Origin: Lacibacter sediminis
GTDB lineage: Bacteria > Bacteroidota > Bacteroidia > Chitinophagales > Chitinophagaceae
Reading direction: 5' to 3'
Assembly (NCBI RefSeq): GCF_014168535.1
Contig: NZ_CP060007.1
Location: 5,055,653 to 5,119,652, forward strand
DNA: 64,000 bases
Shown here: one piece after another, positions 1 to 9,574 of the stretch
How positions within the stretch are numbered: position 1 is the stretch's first letter
How the letters are laid out: the number at the start of each line of letters is the position of its first letter
The notes under the pieces: generated by a model
The model's database searches: none
What the model saw: only the letters and a program-made list of their open reading frames with translations
What the model was told of the DNA's origin: nothing
Program-made: the position numbers and the translations under genes

Positions 1-1
1 A

Positions 2-1321
2 CATTGGGCGTTGATTCCTGTTTTCTTAATTGGTGTTGTGTTATTAGGTGGACTCACAAGTGTGCTCAGTCGTTCAATAAAACTCTTGCAACGTTCGCTC
101 ATCCGGCAAAACAGACAAATGAGCGGAACCATCACCGAAAGCTTACGCAATATTGAATTAGTAAAAAGTCTTGGCCTTACTTATCCTGAGATAAAACGAT
201 TACGTACACACACGCAGGAAATTTTTGATCTTGAAATGCAGAAGGTGAAAAAGATCCGTTCACTTTCTTTTTTCCAAGGAAGCATTCTAATTCTGCTGAA
301 ACAATCGATCCTCTTTATTTTATTATGGCTCATTTTCCGCAAAGTTTTATCACCCGGTGAATTAATCTCAATGCAATTCATTTCAACCGGTATCATTGGT
401 CCTTTGCAGGATCTTGGCAGTATCATTCTTTCTTATCGTGAAGCAGAAGCATCGTTGCAATTGTTTAATGAGTTAATGTTGAAAGAAACGGAATATCGTC
501 CGGAAGAACCGGTTGATGTGGGAGAAATTGAACACCTGCGTTTTGATGAAGTTACTTTTCGTCATCGCACTGCAACAACCAATGCACTGGAACGTATTTC
601 GTTTGAGGCATCCTTGGGCGATACCATTGCATTTGTTGGCCCATCGGGTTCAGGTAAATCAACACTGGTAAAATTATTGGTTGGATTATATACGCCGGTG
701 GGTGGTGATATTTTGTATGATGATGTTTCATCGAAAGACATCCGTTACAACCGCATGCGCAAACAGCTTGGCTTTGTGACGCAGGAAACACAATTATTCT
801 CTGGCAGCATCCGTGATAATATGAAATTTGTAAAAGCTGATGCAACAGATGAAGAAATTTATGCTGCCTTGGAAAAAGCATCTGCACTCAGCATCATCAA
901 TAATAAAGACCTAGGATTAGATACGTTGCTGGGCGAAGGTGGAAAGAAATTATCGGGTGGTGAAAAACAACGTTTATCCATTGCACGTGCATTATTACGC
1001 AAGCCACGGTTATTGATCTTTGATGAAGCCACTTCTGCATTGGATTCAATTACGGAAGAACAGATCACACAAACAGTTCGTGAAATTTCGAGTTTAAAAC
1101 AACAGATCACCATTCTCATTGCACATCGTCTTTCCACCATCATGCATGCAGATACGATATATGTATTGGAAAAAGGTAAGATCGTTGAACAAGGAAGTCA
1201 TGATGTATTGGTCAGTAATAAAGGATTGTACTATGCCATGTGGCGGCAACAGATTGGTGAACGGAAGACAATGGTATCTGTTGTTGATGAAGAAGCAGAC
1301 GAGATTGAAGAAACAGACTAA
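2..1321 (+). CDS. ABC exporter, membrane-domain end plus ATPase (5' truncated)
   Basis: The frame is open to the window edge, so the true start lies outside. The visible part holds the last membrane segments of an ABC exporter transmembrane domain (hydrophobic stretches around nt 11-60 and 285-345) followed by a complete nucleotide-binding domain. Walker A GPSGSGKS is at nt 638-661, the LSGGEKQ signature at 950-970 and Walker B LLIFDEA at 1010-1030, followed by the D-loop SALD and the H-loop IAHRLS. This order (membrane domain fused to ATPase) is that of MsbA/ABCB-type half transporters, which work as dimers in the inner membrane. The substrate cannot be read from the sequence. The C-terminus is acidic (EEADEIEETD). 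No partner gene is visible downstream. Confidence 0.9.
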   Translation, partial: HWALIPVFLIGVVLLGGLTSVLSRSIKLLQRSLIRQNRQMSGTITESLRNIELVKSLGLTYPEIKRLRTHTQEIFDLEMQKVKKIRSLSFFQGSILILLKQSILFILLWLIFRKVLSPGELISMQFISTGIIGPLQDLGSIILSYREAEASLQLFNELMLKETEYRPEEPVDVGEIEHLRFDEVTFRHRTATTNALERISFEASLGDTIAFVGPSGSGKSTLVKLLVGLYTPVGGDILYDDVSSKDIRYNRMRKQLGFVTQETQLFSGSIRDNMKFVKADATDEEIYAALEKASALSIINNKDLGLDTLLGEGGKKLSGGEKQRLSIARALLRKPRLLIFDEATSALDSITEEQITQTVREISSLKQQITILIAHRLSTIMHADTIYVLEKGKIVEQGSHDVLVSNKGLYYAMWRQQIGERKTMVSVVDEEADEIEETD

Positions 1322-1743
1322 CGGTTGTGTCCCACCGAAAAAAAATTTTGATCGACTTAGCAGCAGGCCCTGCAGATTTATACAGGAAGTGGCTGATTAT
1401 AATTGCTGTTGTATATAACAATTAATACTCATTCTTATTTTTCATCATGAGTGTTAAATGTCTACGGGAAAAATACCCCTTCCGAGGTATTGCATACCAT
1501 AGGAATTTTATCTTTCTTTAATGTATATCAGTATTCAGCTTACTTAATATTGATTTTTTACCTTCTAGATAATTACAGTCAAAAAAACGGTTTCAACTAA
1601 TCATTGTAATTGTTATGTTTTCTTGTAAAGCATCTCGTTATCCATCCTTCTCTGAATAGCCAAAGAAAAATTTGATCAGCCCTCTGCAAACGACAGGTAA
1701 TTCCTGCAACCCAAATCATATTGTATCACCAACAACTGTTATT
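1322..1743. other. Intergenic region upstream of the giant protein gene
   Basis: About 420 bases without a credible gene. It is AT-rich. A weak hairpin with arms ACTCAT and ATGAGT lies near 1427-1454, and a possible minus-7 element TATCTTTC (one mismatch to TAnnTTTG) is near 1509-1516. If that is the promoter, the giant gene has an untranslated leader of roughly 220 bases. No convincing terminator follows the ABC gene. The sequence CCCACCGAAAA just after its stop resembles the repeat at 51743-51757. Confidence 0.4.
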
Positions 1744-4700
1744 ATGAAAAAAGTTGTCTTCAGCATTCTAATGCTGTGTACTTACGTGGCAGCCATCTCT
1801 CAAAACCCGATTTTACTAAAAGATGTTTCTCCCGGCAACAATTCGGGAACTATTCAGCAGATTGTTAAAACAAGCAACTACACTTTTTTTAATGAAAATG
1901 ACGGAGGGGCTGCTACCGACAGAAGCTTGTACCGTACAGATGGTACTCCTGCAGGCACTTTAAAATTAAATCTTACATATCCCGGTTATATAAGCACAAA
2001 AGCTGAAAAGCTTACAGCTTTAGGTAACAAAATAATTTTTGCAGGCGACAATTCTGCCAACTATGGTGAAGTGTGGATAAGTGATGGAACGCAGTCGGGC
2101 ACGGTTGCACTGGAAAGATTTCAACCCAACTCTAACAGGATACCGGTTGTAGAAATAAATGCAATGGACTCTTATGCCTATTACAGTGTAATTAATAAAG
2201 ATGCATCAAACGTTAACCATGCATATTTAAAAAGAACCGATGGTACTGCGGCAGGCACATCATTAGTTTATGATTTTTCAGCTTTTACAGGCGTTCCGCA
2301 GGTTGTATTTCTTACACCTGTAAATAATATCCTTTACTTTATAGTTTATGATCAGTTTGGAACGGGGGCTGATCAATTATGGCGAAGTGATGGTACTACG
2401 GCAGGTACTTACATGGTGTACGATTTTACCACTGCCGCTTTTGTAGAAGGATTCATTATGCCGGCGGGCAATGTTTTTTATATTCTTATTGGCAGTGTTG
2501 TTAGTGGAGTACGTCAGAATACATTATGGAAAAGTGATGGTACTGCTGCTGGTACTGCTCCTTTAAAACTAATAGGTACGGGCAACAACTATATTTATCC
2601 TGCTTTTGCAAGCATTGGCTCTACCTTATACTTTGCGGGGCAAGACGGCAACGGAAGAGAGCTTTGGAAAACAGATGGAACCGAGGTGGGCACAGTTCGC
2701 TTAGCAGATATTAACCCGGGTGCAGCCAGTGCTAACCCGATTAACTTTACTGTTTTCAATAACGCTCTTTATTTTTCTGCTAACAATGGAACAAACGGCA
2801 CTGAATTATGGAAATACAACGGTACTGTTGCTGCAATGGTGGAAGATATTTTACCGGGATCGGGTAGCAGCAGTCCCTCTTTCTTAGTTGAATCCAATGG
2901 AACCATTTTGTTTCAGGCAACAAACGGCATAACCGGTAACGAATTGTGGATTACAGATGGTACTGCTGCTAATACTAAATTAGTAGCAGACATAAATATT
3001 GCCGGCTCTTCTTTACCAAACCTGTTAACAACAGGCAATCCGGTTTATTTCGCAGCAAATGATGGAGTGAATGGCTTTGAAGTATTTAAATACGATAACT
3101 CTGGGGGCATACAGAATATAAAAACCAAATTATATGTAAACGATAACAGCACTGCAGGTGATGTGTTTACAACCGCCATTGGTAATAACGAAAATGCAGG
3201 TACAGCAGCAGCGCCCTATGCAAGTTTGCAATATGCAGTATCGCAAGCAGCTCCCGGTGCTGTTATTTATGTAGATGCAGGCGCCTTCTCAGAACAGGTA
3301 ATTATTGATAAAGGCATTTCTATTATTGGTGCCGGAGCCACACTTACCTTTTTTACACCACCGGCTTCATCATTAGTACCTGCTCCCGGTCCGTTTACCG
3401 AAATAGGATTATTTGAAACAACGCAGAATATTGGTGATGTGCATATCTCCGGTCTTTCTTTAAACAGTAACAATGCTTCACAAAACATCATTATACAAAG
3501 CGGAGGCAGCGTAAAGAATTGCTCTTTACTTAACGGAGGTCAGGGAATTTTCTTCCGTATTGAATCGGCAACAAAAACAGCAGTCATTGAAAACAACTTT
3601 ATTCAGCCGCAGGGTATTGGAATTAATTGCCAGGGAGCAGGGTTAACGGCACTTATAAAAAACAATACCATTACAAATACTACAGAATTTTATTCCGGCA
3701 TTTTTGCAGGGCTTGATTTCGGGCCCCTGCCATCACTAACGGTTACAAACAACATCCTCAATAATTATGCTTCGTATGGCATTGGAATTTCAGGAGCCAG
3801 TTATAATGGCACGATTAACCAGAATAGTTTCACAGGCGCAGGTGTTGCTATCAACCGAAATGGAAACGGAGGCAATACCCTGCTTGCATCTTGTAATTGG
3901 TTTGGTTCCTCTGATGCAGGAACTGTAGCATCGAAAATAATTGGAACAGTTAACTACACACCTTTTCTCACCAGTGGAATTGATGGCAGCAGCAATGTGG
4001 GCTTTCAACCAACCGCTACTTGTCCTGCAGGTAATACATGGTATGTAAATAATAACAATTTAAGTGGTGATCTGTTTACAACTGCTGTTGGTAATAATGC
4101 CAATGCAGGAACTAAGACAGCTCCATTTGCCACTATACAGTACGCAGTAAATATTGCTGCTACAAATGATATCATTTATGTAGATGCGGGAACATATACC
4201 GAACAGGTAACCATTACAAAAGGAATAACAATTATAGGTGCAGGTCAAAACCTCACTTTCATTTTGAAACCAACTACAACAGCTCCACCTCCAGGTCCGT
4301 TTACCGAACAGGGGGTAATACAAACCTCACAAAATATTGGTGATGTAAACATAAAAGATTTGTCTGTAACCGGTGATTATAATATTAATGTAACACCTCT
4401 GATTATTCAAACTGGGGGAAGCGTAAGAAATTGTAAACTGCAGAATGGCAATCAGGGCTTATTTGTAAGGATTGATCCTGCTACCAACCCCACTTCAAAA
4501 ACATTCGTCATAGAGGGAAACACAATTGATGCAGAATATATTGCCGTAAATGTAGCTGGCACAAATCTTAGCGCTACGCTAAATAACAATACACTCACTG
4601 CAAATAACACAGGGTTCTCTTCGGGCCTGTGGGCTGGGATGGATTTTGGTCCATTAGGTCGATTGACGGCAACTAATAATTTATTCAATAAATACGTTAC

Positions 4701-7700
4701 TAGTGGCATACAAATCTCCGCCTCCAATGCAAGTATTACACAAAATGCATTTATAGGTACTGGTACATTAGCTATTAATAGAACAGGTGGTGCTAATATT
4801 ACCGCCAACTGTAACTGGTACGGCACAACTAACCCAACATCTATTACAACAAAAGTAAATGCAGGTGTTACTTATTATCCCTGGTTTACCGACGGTACAG
4901 ATGCCAGCAGCCAACCCGGATTTCAGCATAATGAAACTTGCGGAGCAAGCAGCAATATTTATTATGTAAATGACAACAGCACCTCAGGGGATCTTTTTAC
5001 AACTGCAGTTGGTAATGATGCGAATGCAGGCACCACACCCACATCTCCACTTGCAACAATTAATGCAGCACTTACAAAAGCATCTCCAGGGGCTACCATT
5101 TATATAGATGCAGGAACCTATTCAGCACAAAACACGACAATAGGTAAACAGGTTCAAATCATTGGAACAAATTATAATGCATCACCCAATAATCCATCTG
5201 ATCCTTTGTTGATAAATCCTGTACGTAATGCAGAATCAATCATCGATAACTCAACCTGGACAATTGGTGCTGATGGTATAAGTATTACAGGTTTAACCTT
5301 TACCCCAACAGGTAATGCTGTTGTAGTAAATAATACATCTTTTGGGGGTATTACTTTGAACAGAAACCGGGCAAAATTAAACAGCATATTCCCTGCATTC
5401 GTTTTCCTTGGCTCAGGCACCGGTACGAGTATTTCTTCCCTTGTTAACTGGGGTTTGACTATAAATGAAAACAGATTTGAAAAAGAAGATGCTTCCTCAG
5501 GAAATTCAGTGAGGGTAAACCGTTTTGGCAATGTGAATATTAATAATAATTCATTTGTAGTAACGGGTAGTACAGAGCGTACACAAAACAGTATTGCAAT
5601 TGGTAATGCAGGTGTTGTAGCATATCTATTTGTAAACAATAACATTTTTGACAGGGCTGCAATAGCGTTAAACACAAACAGCCTGGGCTTTACAAATATT
5701 AATAAGAACATATTCAGTAACACAGGCTCTGCGTTTGTTGGAAACAACAGCTTTGCTGAATCTTCTGATGTTTTGTTTACTAATAATACGCTCGATGGCA
5801 GTGGTGGTATTGTACCTTTTGTGCAATATACCCGACAAGGCGGCAATGCGGTTGGCGCTACATCATCGTTTACAGTTGAAGGTAATAGTATTACGGGTAC
5901 GGCTATTGCAGGCACAACTACTCTGTTGGGCAGTATGAATTTAATTTTCATGAACAGTGTTTTAAACCCGTCATTAACAGTACGGAATAATAAAATATCA
6001 TACAGTGGAGATTTAAGTTCGGTGCCGGCGCATCTCATTCGTCCCATTATGCTTCGTGGAAACCTGCTAAACGCTGTAGTTGAAAAAAATGAAATCACTT
6101 TAACAGGAACCAATCAGCAACCAAAAACAGCAGGAATTGATTTACCCGTGAGCCCTGCAATTACATTACATCCGGATAACGGAAATAATTCGTTCCTTCA
6201 AACCGGCTCTGTTATTAACATCCGCAACAATAAAGTACATGGTTTTAAACACTCCTTTGTAGTGTTTGATAATTCAACAGGAGCAAATCCATATGTAGGG
6301 TTTGGTAATCTTCCGTTTGGTGCTACGGTAAACGTAAATAACAACAGTTTTACTGGAGACTCTATGAGTATTAATCACAGCAATGTTGGAGAGGTGGTGA
6401 ATGCTTCCTGTAACTGGTATGGTTCAGCAGCAGCACAAGAGTTTATCAATAAGCTTTCATTGCCTACAGTTGATATTGCTCCCTGGTTAACTAATGGTAC
6501 AGATAATGATGCAGCAACAGGTTTTCAACCGGTGCCAAATTCATGTGATGGTTATCCTACATTAATCACATTAAACGGATCAACCAATGTAACCTGTAAT
6601 GGAGCTGCCAATGGTACGATTAACATTACCACATCTTATGGTAAGGTACCATTTACTTACACATGGACAAAGGAAGGCGATGCGAATTTTGTTTCGCATG
6701 ATGAAGACCCAACCGGATTAGCATCTGGAACTTATCATTTAGCAATACTTGATGGTAATGGTTCAAACATATACATCACAGATCCTGAAGCTGACGGACC
6801 GGGCACCATTACCATAACCATTACCGAGCCGGATGTATTAACAGCATCTGCAGGCGGCAGCAACAATGTTTGCTTCAATGGTACCATTGGTACGGCATCG
6901 GTTCTTCCTGCTGGCGGTACAGCTTCTTATACGTATCTGTGGAGCAATGGGGCAACAGCCAATGAGATCACGAATCTTGCAGCAGGTGTTTACAATGTTA
7001 CGGTTACAGATGCAAAAGGTTGTACAACAACAGCATCTTATGAAGTAACACAGCCAACTCAGGTAATCGCATCCATCACCAACACTTCAACTGCATGTTC
7101 AAATATTGCAACAGTTGCAGCAGGTGGCGGCACAAAGGGTTACACTTACCTGTGGAGTAATGGCTCTACTTCTCCAACTATCAGTGGTGTTCCGGTTGGT
7201 ACTTACAATGTTACCGTAACAGATGCAAACGGATGTACCGCAACAGCAAGTGTTACACTAACAGTGGCAGAAGCATTTAATCCATCAGCATCTGTAACAA
7301 ATGTTACCTGCTTTGGTGCAAACAATGGCATCATTACAGTAACCAACGCAAACGGTACAGGACAATTAATGTTCAGCAAAGATGGTGGCGTAAGTTTTGT
7401 AAATGGGTCATTGCCATTCAGCTTCACAAACCTTGCACCAGGTACATACAATATTGCAGTGAAAGATGTAAATGGTTGTACAGGCTTTGTAGAAAAGACC
7501 ATTGCACAACCAACAGTATTAACGGCAACAATTGGTAGTGTTCAAAGCACTTGCTTTGGTACAAGTACAGGCGCAATAAATATAACAGTGAGTGGAGGTA
7601 CTCCTTCTTACAGCTACAGCTGGACTGGTTTGGGCGGCAGCTTCTCATCCTCTCAGCTGAATATAAGCAGTCTGGCCGCAGGTGATTATACATTAACTGT

Positions 7701-8895
7701 TAGAGATAATAATAATTGTACTTACAGCTTGCCGGTAACAGTTCCCTCCATTGCTGCAATACTTGTAAGTGAAACTATAAACAATGTAACCTGCCGTGGT
7801 GCAGCGAACGGGTCTATTACTGTTAATGCAAGTGGCGGAACAAATTACCCGCCTCCCAGCTTCAATTACTTGTGGAATACAGGCGCAACTACAACAACAA
7901 TCAGCAATCTTGCACCGGGTAATTACAGTGTACGTATTACCGACAATGGAAGTGGTTGCTTTATCAACAAGTCTTATACTGTTACACAACCTGCGTTGGT
8001 ATTGGCTCTTACAACAACGAAAACGAATGCAACAGGTTGTAACAGTCTTGGTACTATTACAGCAACGGGTAGTGGTGGTACTGCGCCCTATACTTACACT
8101 GTGAACGGTAATGTTATTAATGAAAGTAGTATTGGTGGATTATATGCAGGAGATTATACCGTAACGGTTACTGATGCTAATGGATGTACAACAAGTAAGA
8201 TTGTAACAATTACAGATAACGGTAGTGATGAATATGAAGGAAATAACAGTAAAAATCAAGCGAAGCAAATACCCACCAGCGGATCATTAACAGCACGGCT
8301 TGCTTTAGCTAATGATGCAGCAGATTGGTTTAGGTTTACCGCTCCGGTTAGTGCTTCCGGTTTGTATAGTATTAAAACAATGACAACCGCTCCTAATGTC
8401 GCTTACGCTATTAATGTATATGCATCAGGTAATAATACACCTGCCATCGTTCCAGTAAATGTGATCAATAATGGTGAGAAACATTACCAGCTTACAGCAG
8501 GTACTACTTATTTTGTAAGTATTACAACAGCAACCCTTTCATTTATTTGTTATAATCTAACAGTGAGCGCACTTGAACCTGTTGAAATAACGGCGAATAC
8601 TCCTCAAAGCAGAATTACTGTTGAGGCGACTCCTGTTATAGATATGCTCAAAGCGTTTACTTATCCTAATCCACACAACGGCAACTTTACATTAAGCATT
8701 GAATCGCCGGAAGAAGGTGTAGCTACTGTTGAAATGTATACAGTTAATGGACAGAAACTAAGCGAACGGAAAGCAAATGTTACAAAAGGCAAAGGAAATA
8801 CAGTGAAGTACAGTAACATGAATTATGCAATACTCTTCTATAAGGTGCGTATTGGTAAGCATGTTGCAACAGGTAAAATTATCAGTCCGAATTAG
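1744..8895 (+). CDS. Giant secreted repeat protein with T9SS sorting tail (2383 aa)
   Basis: The start is placed at ATG 1744 because it opens a clean signal peptide (MKKVVFSILMLCTYVAAISQ); an upstream TTG in frame would add 24 non-signal residues. Order of parts: about eight ELWxxDGT-type repeats (residues 35-455); three modules of about 300 residues, each opening with a YVNxN...GDxFTTAxGNxxNAGT motif and running into a right-handed beta-helix (DUF1565/NosD-like), starting at residues 464, 767 and 1074; about seven SprB-like repeats of about 80 residues (NVTCxGAANG type, from about residue 1615 to 2150); a pre-peptidase C-terminal-like beta domain (about 2160-2280); and a type A T9SS sorting domain beginning TYPNPHNGNFTLSIES. 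No catalytic residues are recognisable. It is probably an outer-surface adhesin or carbohydrate-binding protein exported by Sec then T9SS. A terminator follows closely. Confidence 0.88.
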   Translation: MKKVVFSILMLCTYVAAISQNPILLKDVSPGNNSGTIQQIVKTSNYTFFNENDGGAATDRSLYRTDGTPAGTLKLNLTYPGYISTKAEKLTALGNKIIFAGDNSANYGEVWISDGTQSGTVALERFQPNSNRIPVVEINAMDSYAYYSVINKDASNVNHAYLKRTDGTAAGTSLVYDFSAFTGVPQVVFLTPVNNILYFIVYDQFGTGADQLWRSDGTTAGTYMVYDFTTAAFVEGFIMPAGNVFYILIGSVVSGVRQNTLWKSDGTAAGTAPLKLIGTGNNYIYPAFASIGSTLYFAGQDGNGRELWKTDGTEVGTVRLADINPGAASANPINFTVFNNALYFSANNGTNGTELWKYNGTVAAMVEDILPGSGSSSPSFLVESNGTILFQATNGITGNELWITDGTAANTKLVADINIAGSSLPNLLTTGNPVYFAANDGVNGFEVFKYDNSGGIQNIKTKLYVNDNSTAGDVFTTAIGNNENAGTAAAPYASLQYAVSQAAPGAVIYVDAGAFSEQVIIDKGISIIGAGATLTFFTPPASSLVPAPGPFTEIGLFETTQNIGDVHISGLSLNSNNASQNIIIQSGGSVKNCSLLNGGQGIFFRIESATKTAVIENNFIQPQGIGINCQGAGLTALIKNNTITNTTEFYSGIFAGLDFGPLPSLTVTNNILNNYASYGIGISGASYNGTINQNSFTGAGVAINRNGNGGNTLLASCNWFGSSDAGTVASKIIGTVNYTPFLTSGIDGSSNVGFQPTATCPAGNTWYVNNNNLSGDLFTTAVGNNANAGTKTAPFATIQYAVNIAATNDIIYVDAGTYTEQVTITKGITIIGAGQNLTFILKPTTTAPPPGPFTEQGVIQTSQNIGDVNIKDLSVTGDYNINVTPLIIQTGGSVRNCKLQNGNQGLFVRIDPATNPTSKTFVIEGNTIDAEYIAVNVAGTNLSATLNNNTLTANNTGFSSGLWAGMDFGPLGRLTATNNLFNKYVTSGIQISASNASITQNAFIGTGTLAINRTGGANITANCNWYGTTNPTSITTKVNAGVTYYPWFTDGTDASSQPGFQHNETCGASSNIYYVNDNSTSGDLFTTAVGNDANAGTTPTSPLATINAALTKASPGATIYIDAGTYSAQNTTIGKQVQIIGTNYNASPNNPSDPLLINPVRNAESIIDNSTWTIGADGISITGLTFTPTGNAVVVNNTSFGGITLNRNRAKLNSIFPAFVFLGSGTGTSISSLVNWGLTINENRFEKEDASSGNSVRVNRFGNVNINNNSFVVTGSTERTQNSIAIGNAGVVAYLFVNNNIFDRAAIALNTNSLGFTNINKNIFSNTGSAFVGNNSFAESSDVLFTNNTLDGSGGIVPFVQYTRQGGNAVGATSSFTVEGNSITGTAIAGTTTLLGSMNLIFMNSVLNPSLTVRNNKISYSGDLSSVPAHLIRPIMLRGNLLNAVVEKNEITLTGTNQQPKTAGIDLPVSPAITLHPDNGNNSFLQTGSVINIRNNKVHGFKHSFVVFDNSTGANPYVGFGNLPFGATVNVNNNSFTGDSMSINHSNVGEVVNASCNWYGSAAAQEFINKLSLPTVDIAPWLTNGTDNDAATGFQPVPNSCDGYPTLITLNGSTNVTCNGAANGTINITTSYGKVPFTYTWTKEGDANFVSHDEDPTGLASGTYHLAILDGNGSNIYITDPEADGPGTITITITEPDVLTASAGGSNNVCFNGTIGTASVLPAGGTASYTYLWSNGATANEITNLAAGVYNVTVTDAKGCTTTASYEVTQPTQVIASITNTSTACSNIATVAAGGGTKGYTYLWSNGSTSPTISGVPVGTYNVTVTDANGCTATASVTLTVAEAFNPSASVTNVTCFGANNGIITVTNANGTGQLMFSKDGGVSFVNGSLPFSFTNLAPGTYNIAVKDVNGCTGFVEKTIAQPTVLTATIGSVQSTCFGTSTGAINITVSGGTPSYSYSWTGLGGSFSSSQLNISSLAAGDYTLTVRDNNNCTYSLPVTVPSIAAILVSETINNVTCRGAANGSITVNASGGTNYPPPSFNYLWNTGATTTTISNLAPGNYSVRITDNGSGCFINKSYTVTQPALVLALTTTKTNATGCNSLGTITATGSGGTAPYTYTVNGNVINESSIGGLYAGDYTVTVTDANGCTTSKIVTITDNGSDEYEGNNSKNQAKQIPTSGSLTARLALANDAADWFRFTAPVSASGLYSIKTMTTAPNVAYAINVYASGNNTPAIVPVNVINNGEKHYQLTAGTTYFVSITTATLSFICYNLTVSALEPVEITANTPQSRITVEATPVIDMLKAFTYPNPHNGNFTLSIESPEEGVATVEMYTVNGQKLSERKANVTKGKGNTVKYSNMNYAILFYKVRIGKHVATGKIISPN
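3133..6540 (+). repeat. Three diverged beta-helix modules inside the giant gene
   Basis: The module openings at nt 3133, 4042 and 4963 code for near-identical motifs (YVNDNSTAGD, YVNNNNLSGD, YVNDNSTSGD, each followed by FTTAxGN and NAGT). The spacing is 303 and 307 residues. Each module then repeats the line xTIYVDAGxY followed by IIGAG/IIGTN. The first two also share PGPFTEQG/EIG and NIGDV motifs and end in a CNWFG/CNWYG motif. This indicates internal duplication, with the third copy longer and more diverged. Confidence 0.8.
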
Positions 8896-8916
8896 AAGGT
8901 GAAGATAGATACCAAC

Positions 8917-8946
8917 AAAAGCCTCCGGATCTTTCCGGGGGCTTTT
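8917..8946 (+). terminator. Terminator of the giant gene
   Basis: Stem AAAAGCCTCCGG (8917-8928) pairs with CCGGGGGCTTTT (8935-8946) around loop ATCTTT, with one T-G pair, and runs into T residues. It starts 22 bases after the stop codon and its tail overlaps the stop codon of the convergent gene. Confidence 0.8.
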
Positions 8947-9572
8947 TAATTGATTTGAAGTTTTCGCCTACAGTTACCGCACAGATTCTTTTCTCTATCT
9001 AATTTCATCTGTCCTTCAGCATCAACCATAATGCAGGTTTCAGTTGGACAATGATGCAAACCGAAATTGTGACCCATTTCATGCACAACTACTTTGAACA
9101 GTCGCTGCTGAAAATGTTTTTGTGATGTAGCTGTTTTCCCTAACCGATATGTTGAAACAACGCAAGACTTGCCGGGTTTATATCCCAAACCCATAACACC
9201 ATAATCTTTATGTGCGCCTTTATTAACAGAAACATCCTCATTGGTAATTCCAACAATTGTTCGGGCTGAATCAGGTTTGATCTGTCTTAACCACTTGATG
9301 GTTGAATCAGCACGGTAGCGGTTACGTGGTTTGTAATAAGAATTTGCCGGAAAGTTTATTACATCAGCAATTATAATTTCAACAGGATAGAATTTCTCAA
9401 TACTGTCTTTCAGGTAGGCAAGCATTTTTGTATCATCAAACTGCAGGGGTTGTAAAATAACAATTGGCTTTCCCTTCATATTCTGCTGTTTGATTCTTTG
9501 CTGTTCGCAAGCAAAAAGAGAAATAAAGGAGAAGCCAATTATATAGAAGATGCTTTTACGGTATGAAAGCAT
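8946..9572 (-). CDS. Archaemetzincin-like zinc metalloprotease, predicted lipoprotein
   Basis: The 208-aa product carries the full archaemetzincin signature: HEMGHNFGLHHC, then a second Cys with Met (TCIM), then CGNC near the C-terminus. The three His (and Glu as base) bind the catalytic zinc; the four Cys bind a second, structural zinc in this family. The N-terminus is a lipoprotein signal peptide ending in a lipobox (SLFAC), so the enzyme should sit on a membrane outside the cytoplasm, unlike most characterised archaemetzincins, which have no signal. Its start lies only two bases after the stop of the upstream gene, so it is the last gene of a minus-strand group with the unknown secreted protein and the Prc-like protease. 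The natural substrate is unknown. Confidence 0.85.
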   Translation of the reverse strand: MLSYRKSIFYIIGFSFISLFACEQQRIKQQNMKGKPIVILQPLQFDDTKMLAYLKDSIEKFYPVEIIIADVINFPANSYYKPRNRYRADSTIKWLRQIKPDSARTIVGITNEDVSVNKGAHKDYGVMGLGYKPGKSCVVSTYRLGKTATSQKHFQQRLFKVVVHEMGHNFGLHHCPTETCIMVDAEGQMKLDREKNLCGNCRRKLQIN

Positions 9573-9574
9573 TT

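Noticed and set aside
5172..6113. Long minus-strand open frame (313 codons) opposite the giant gene
   Set aside because: It lies wholly inside the giant repeat gene, which has signal peptide, conserved motifs and sorting tail; the antisense frame has no recognisable domain and is a by-product of codon composition.
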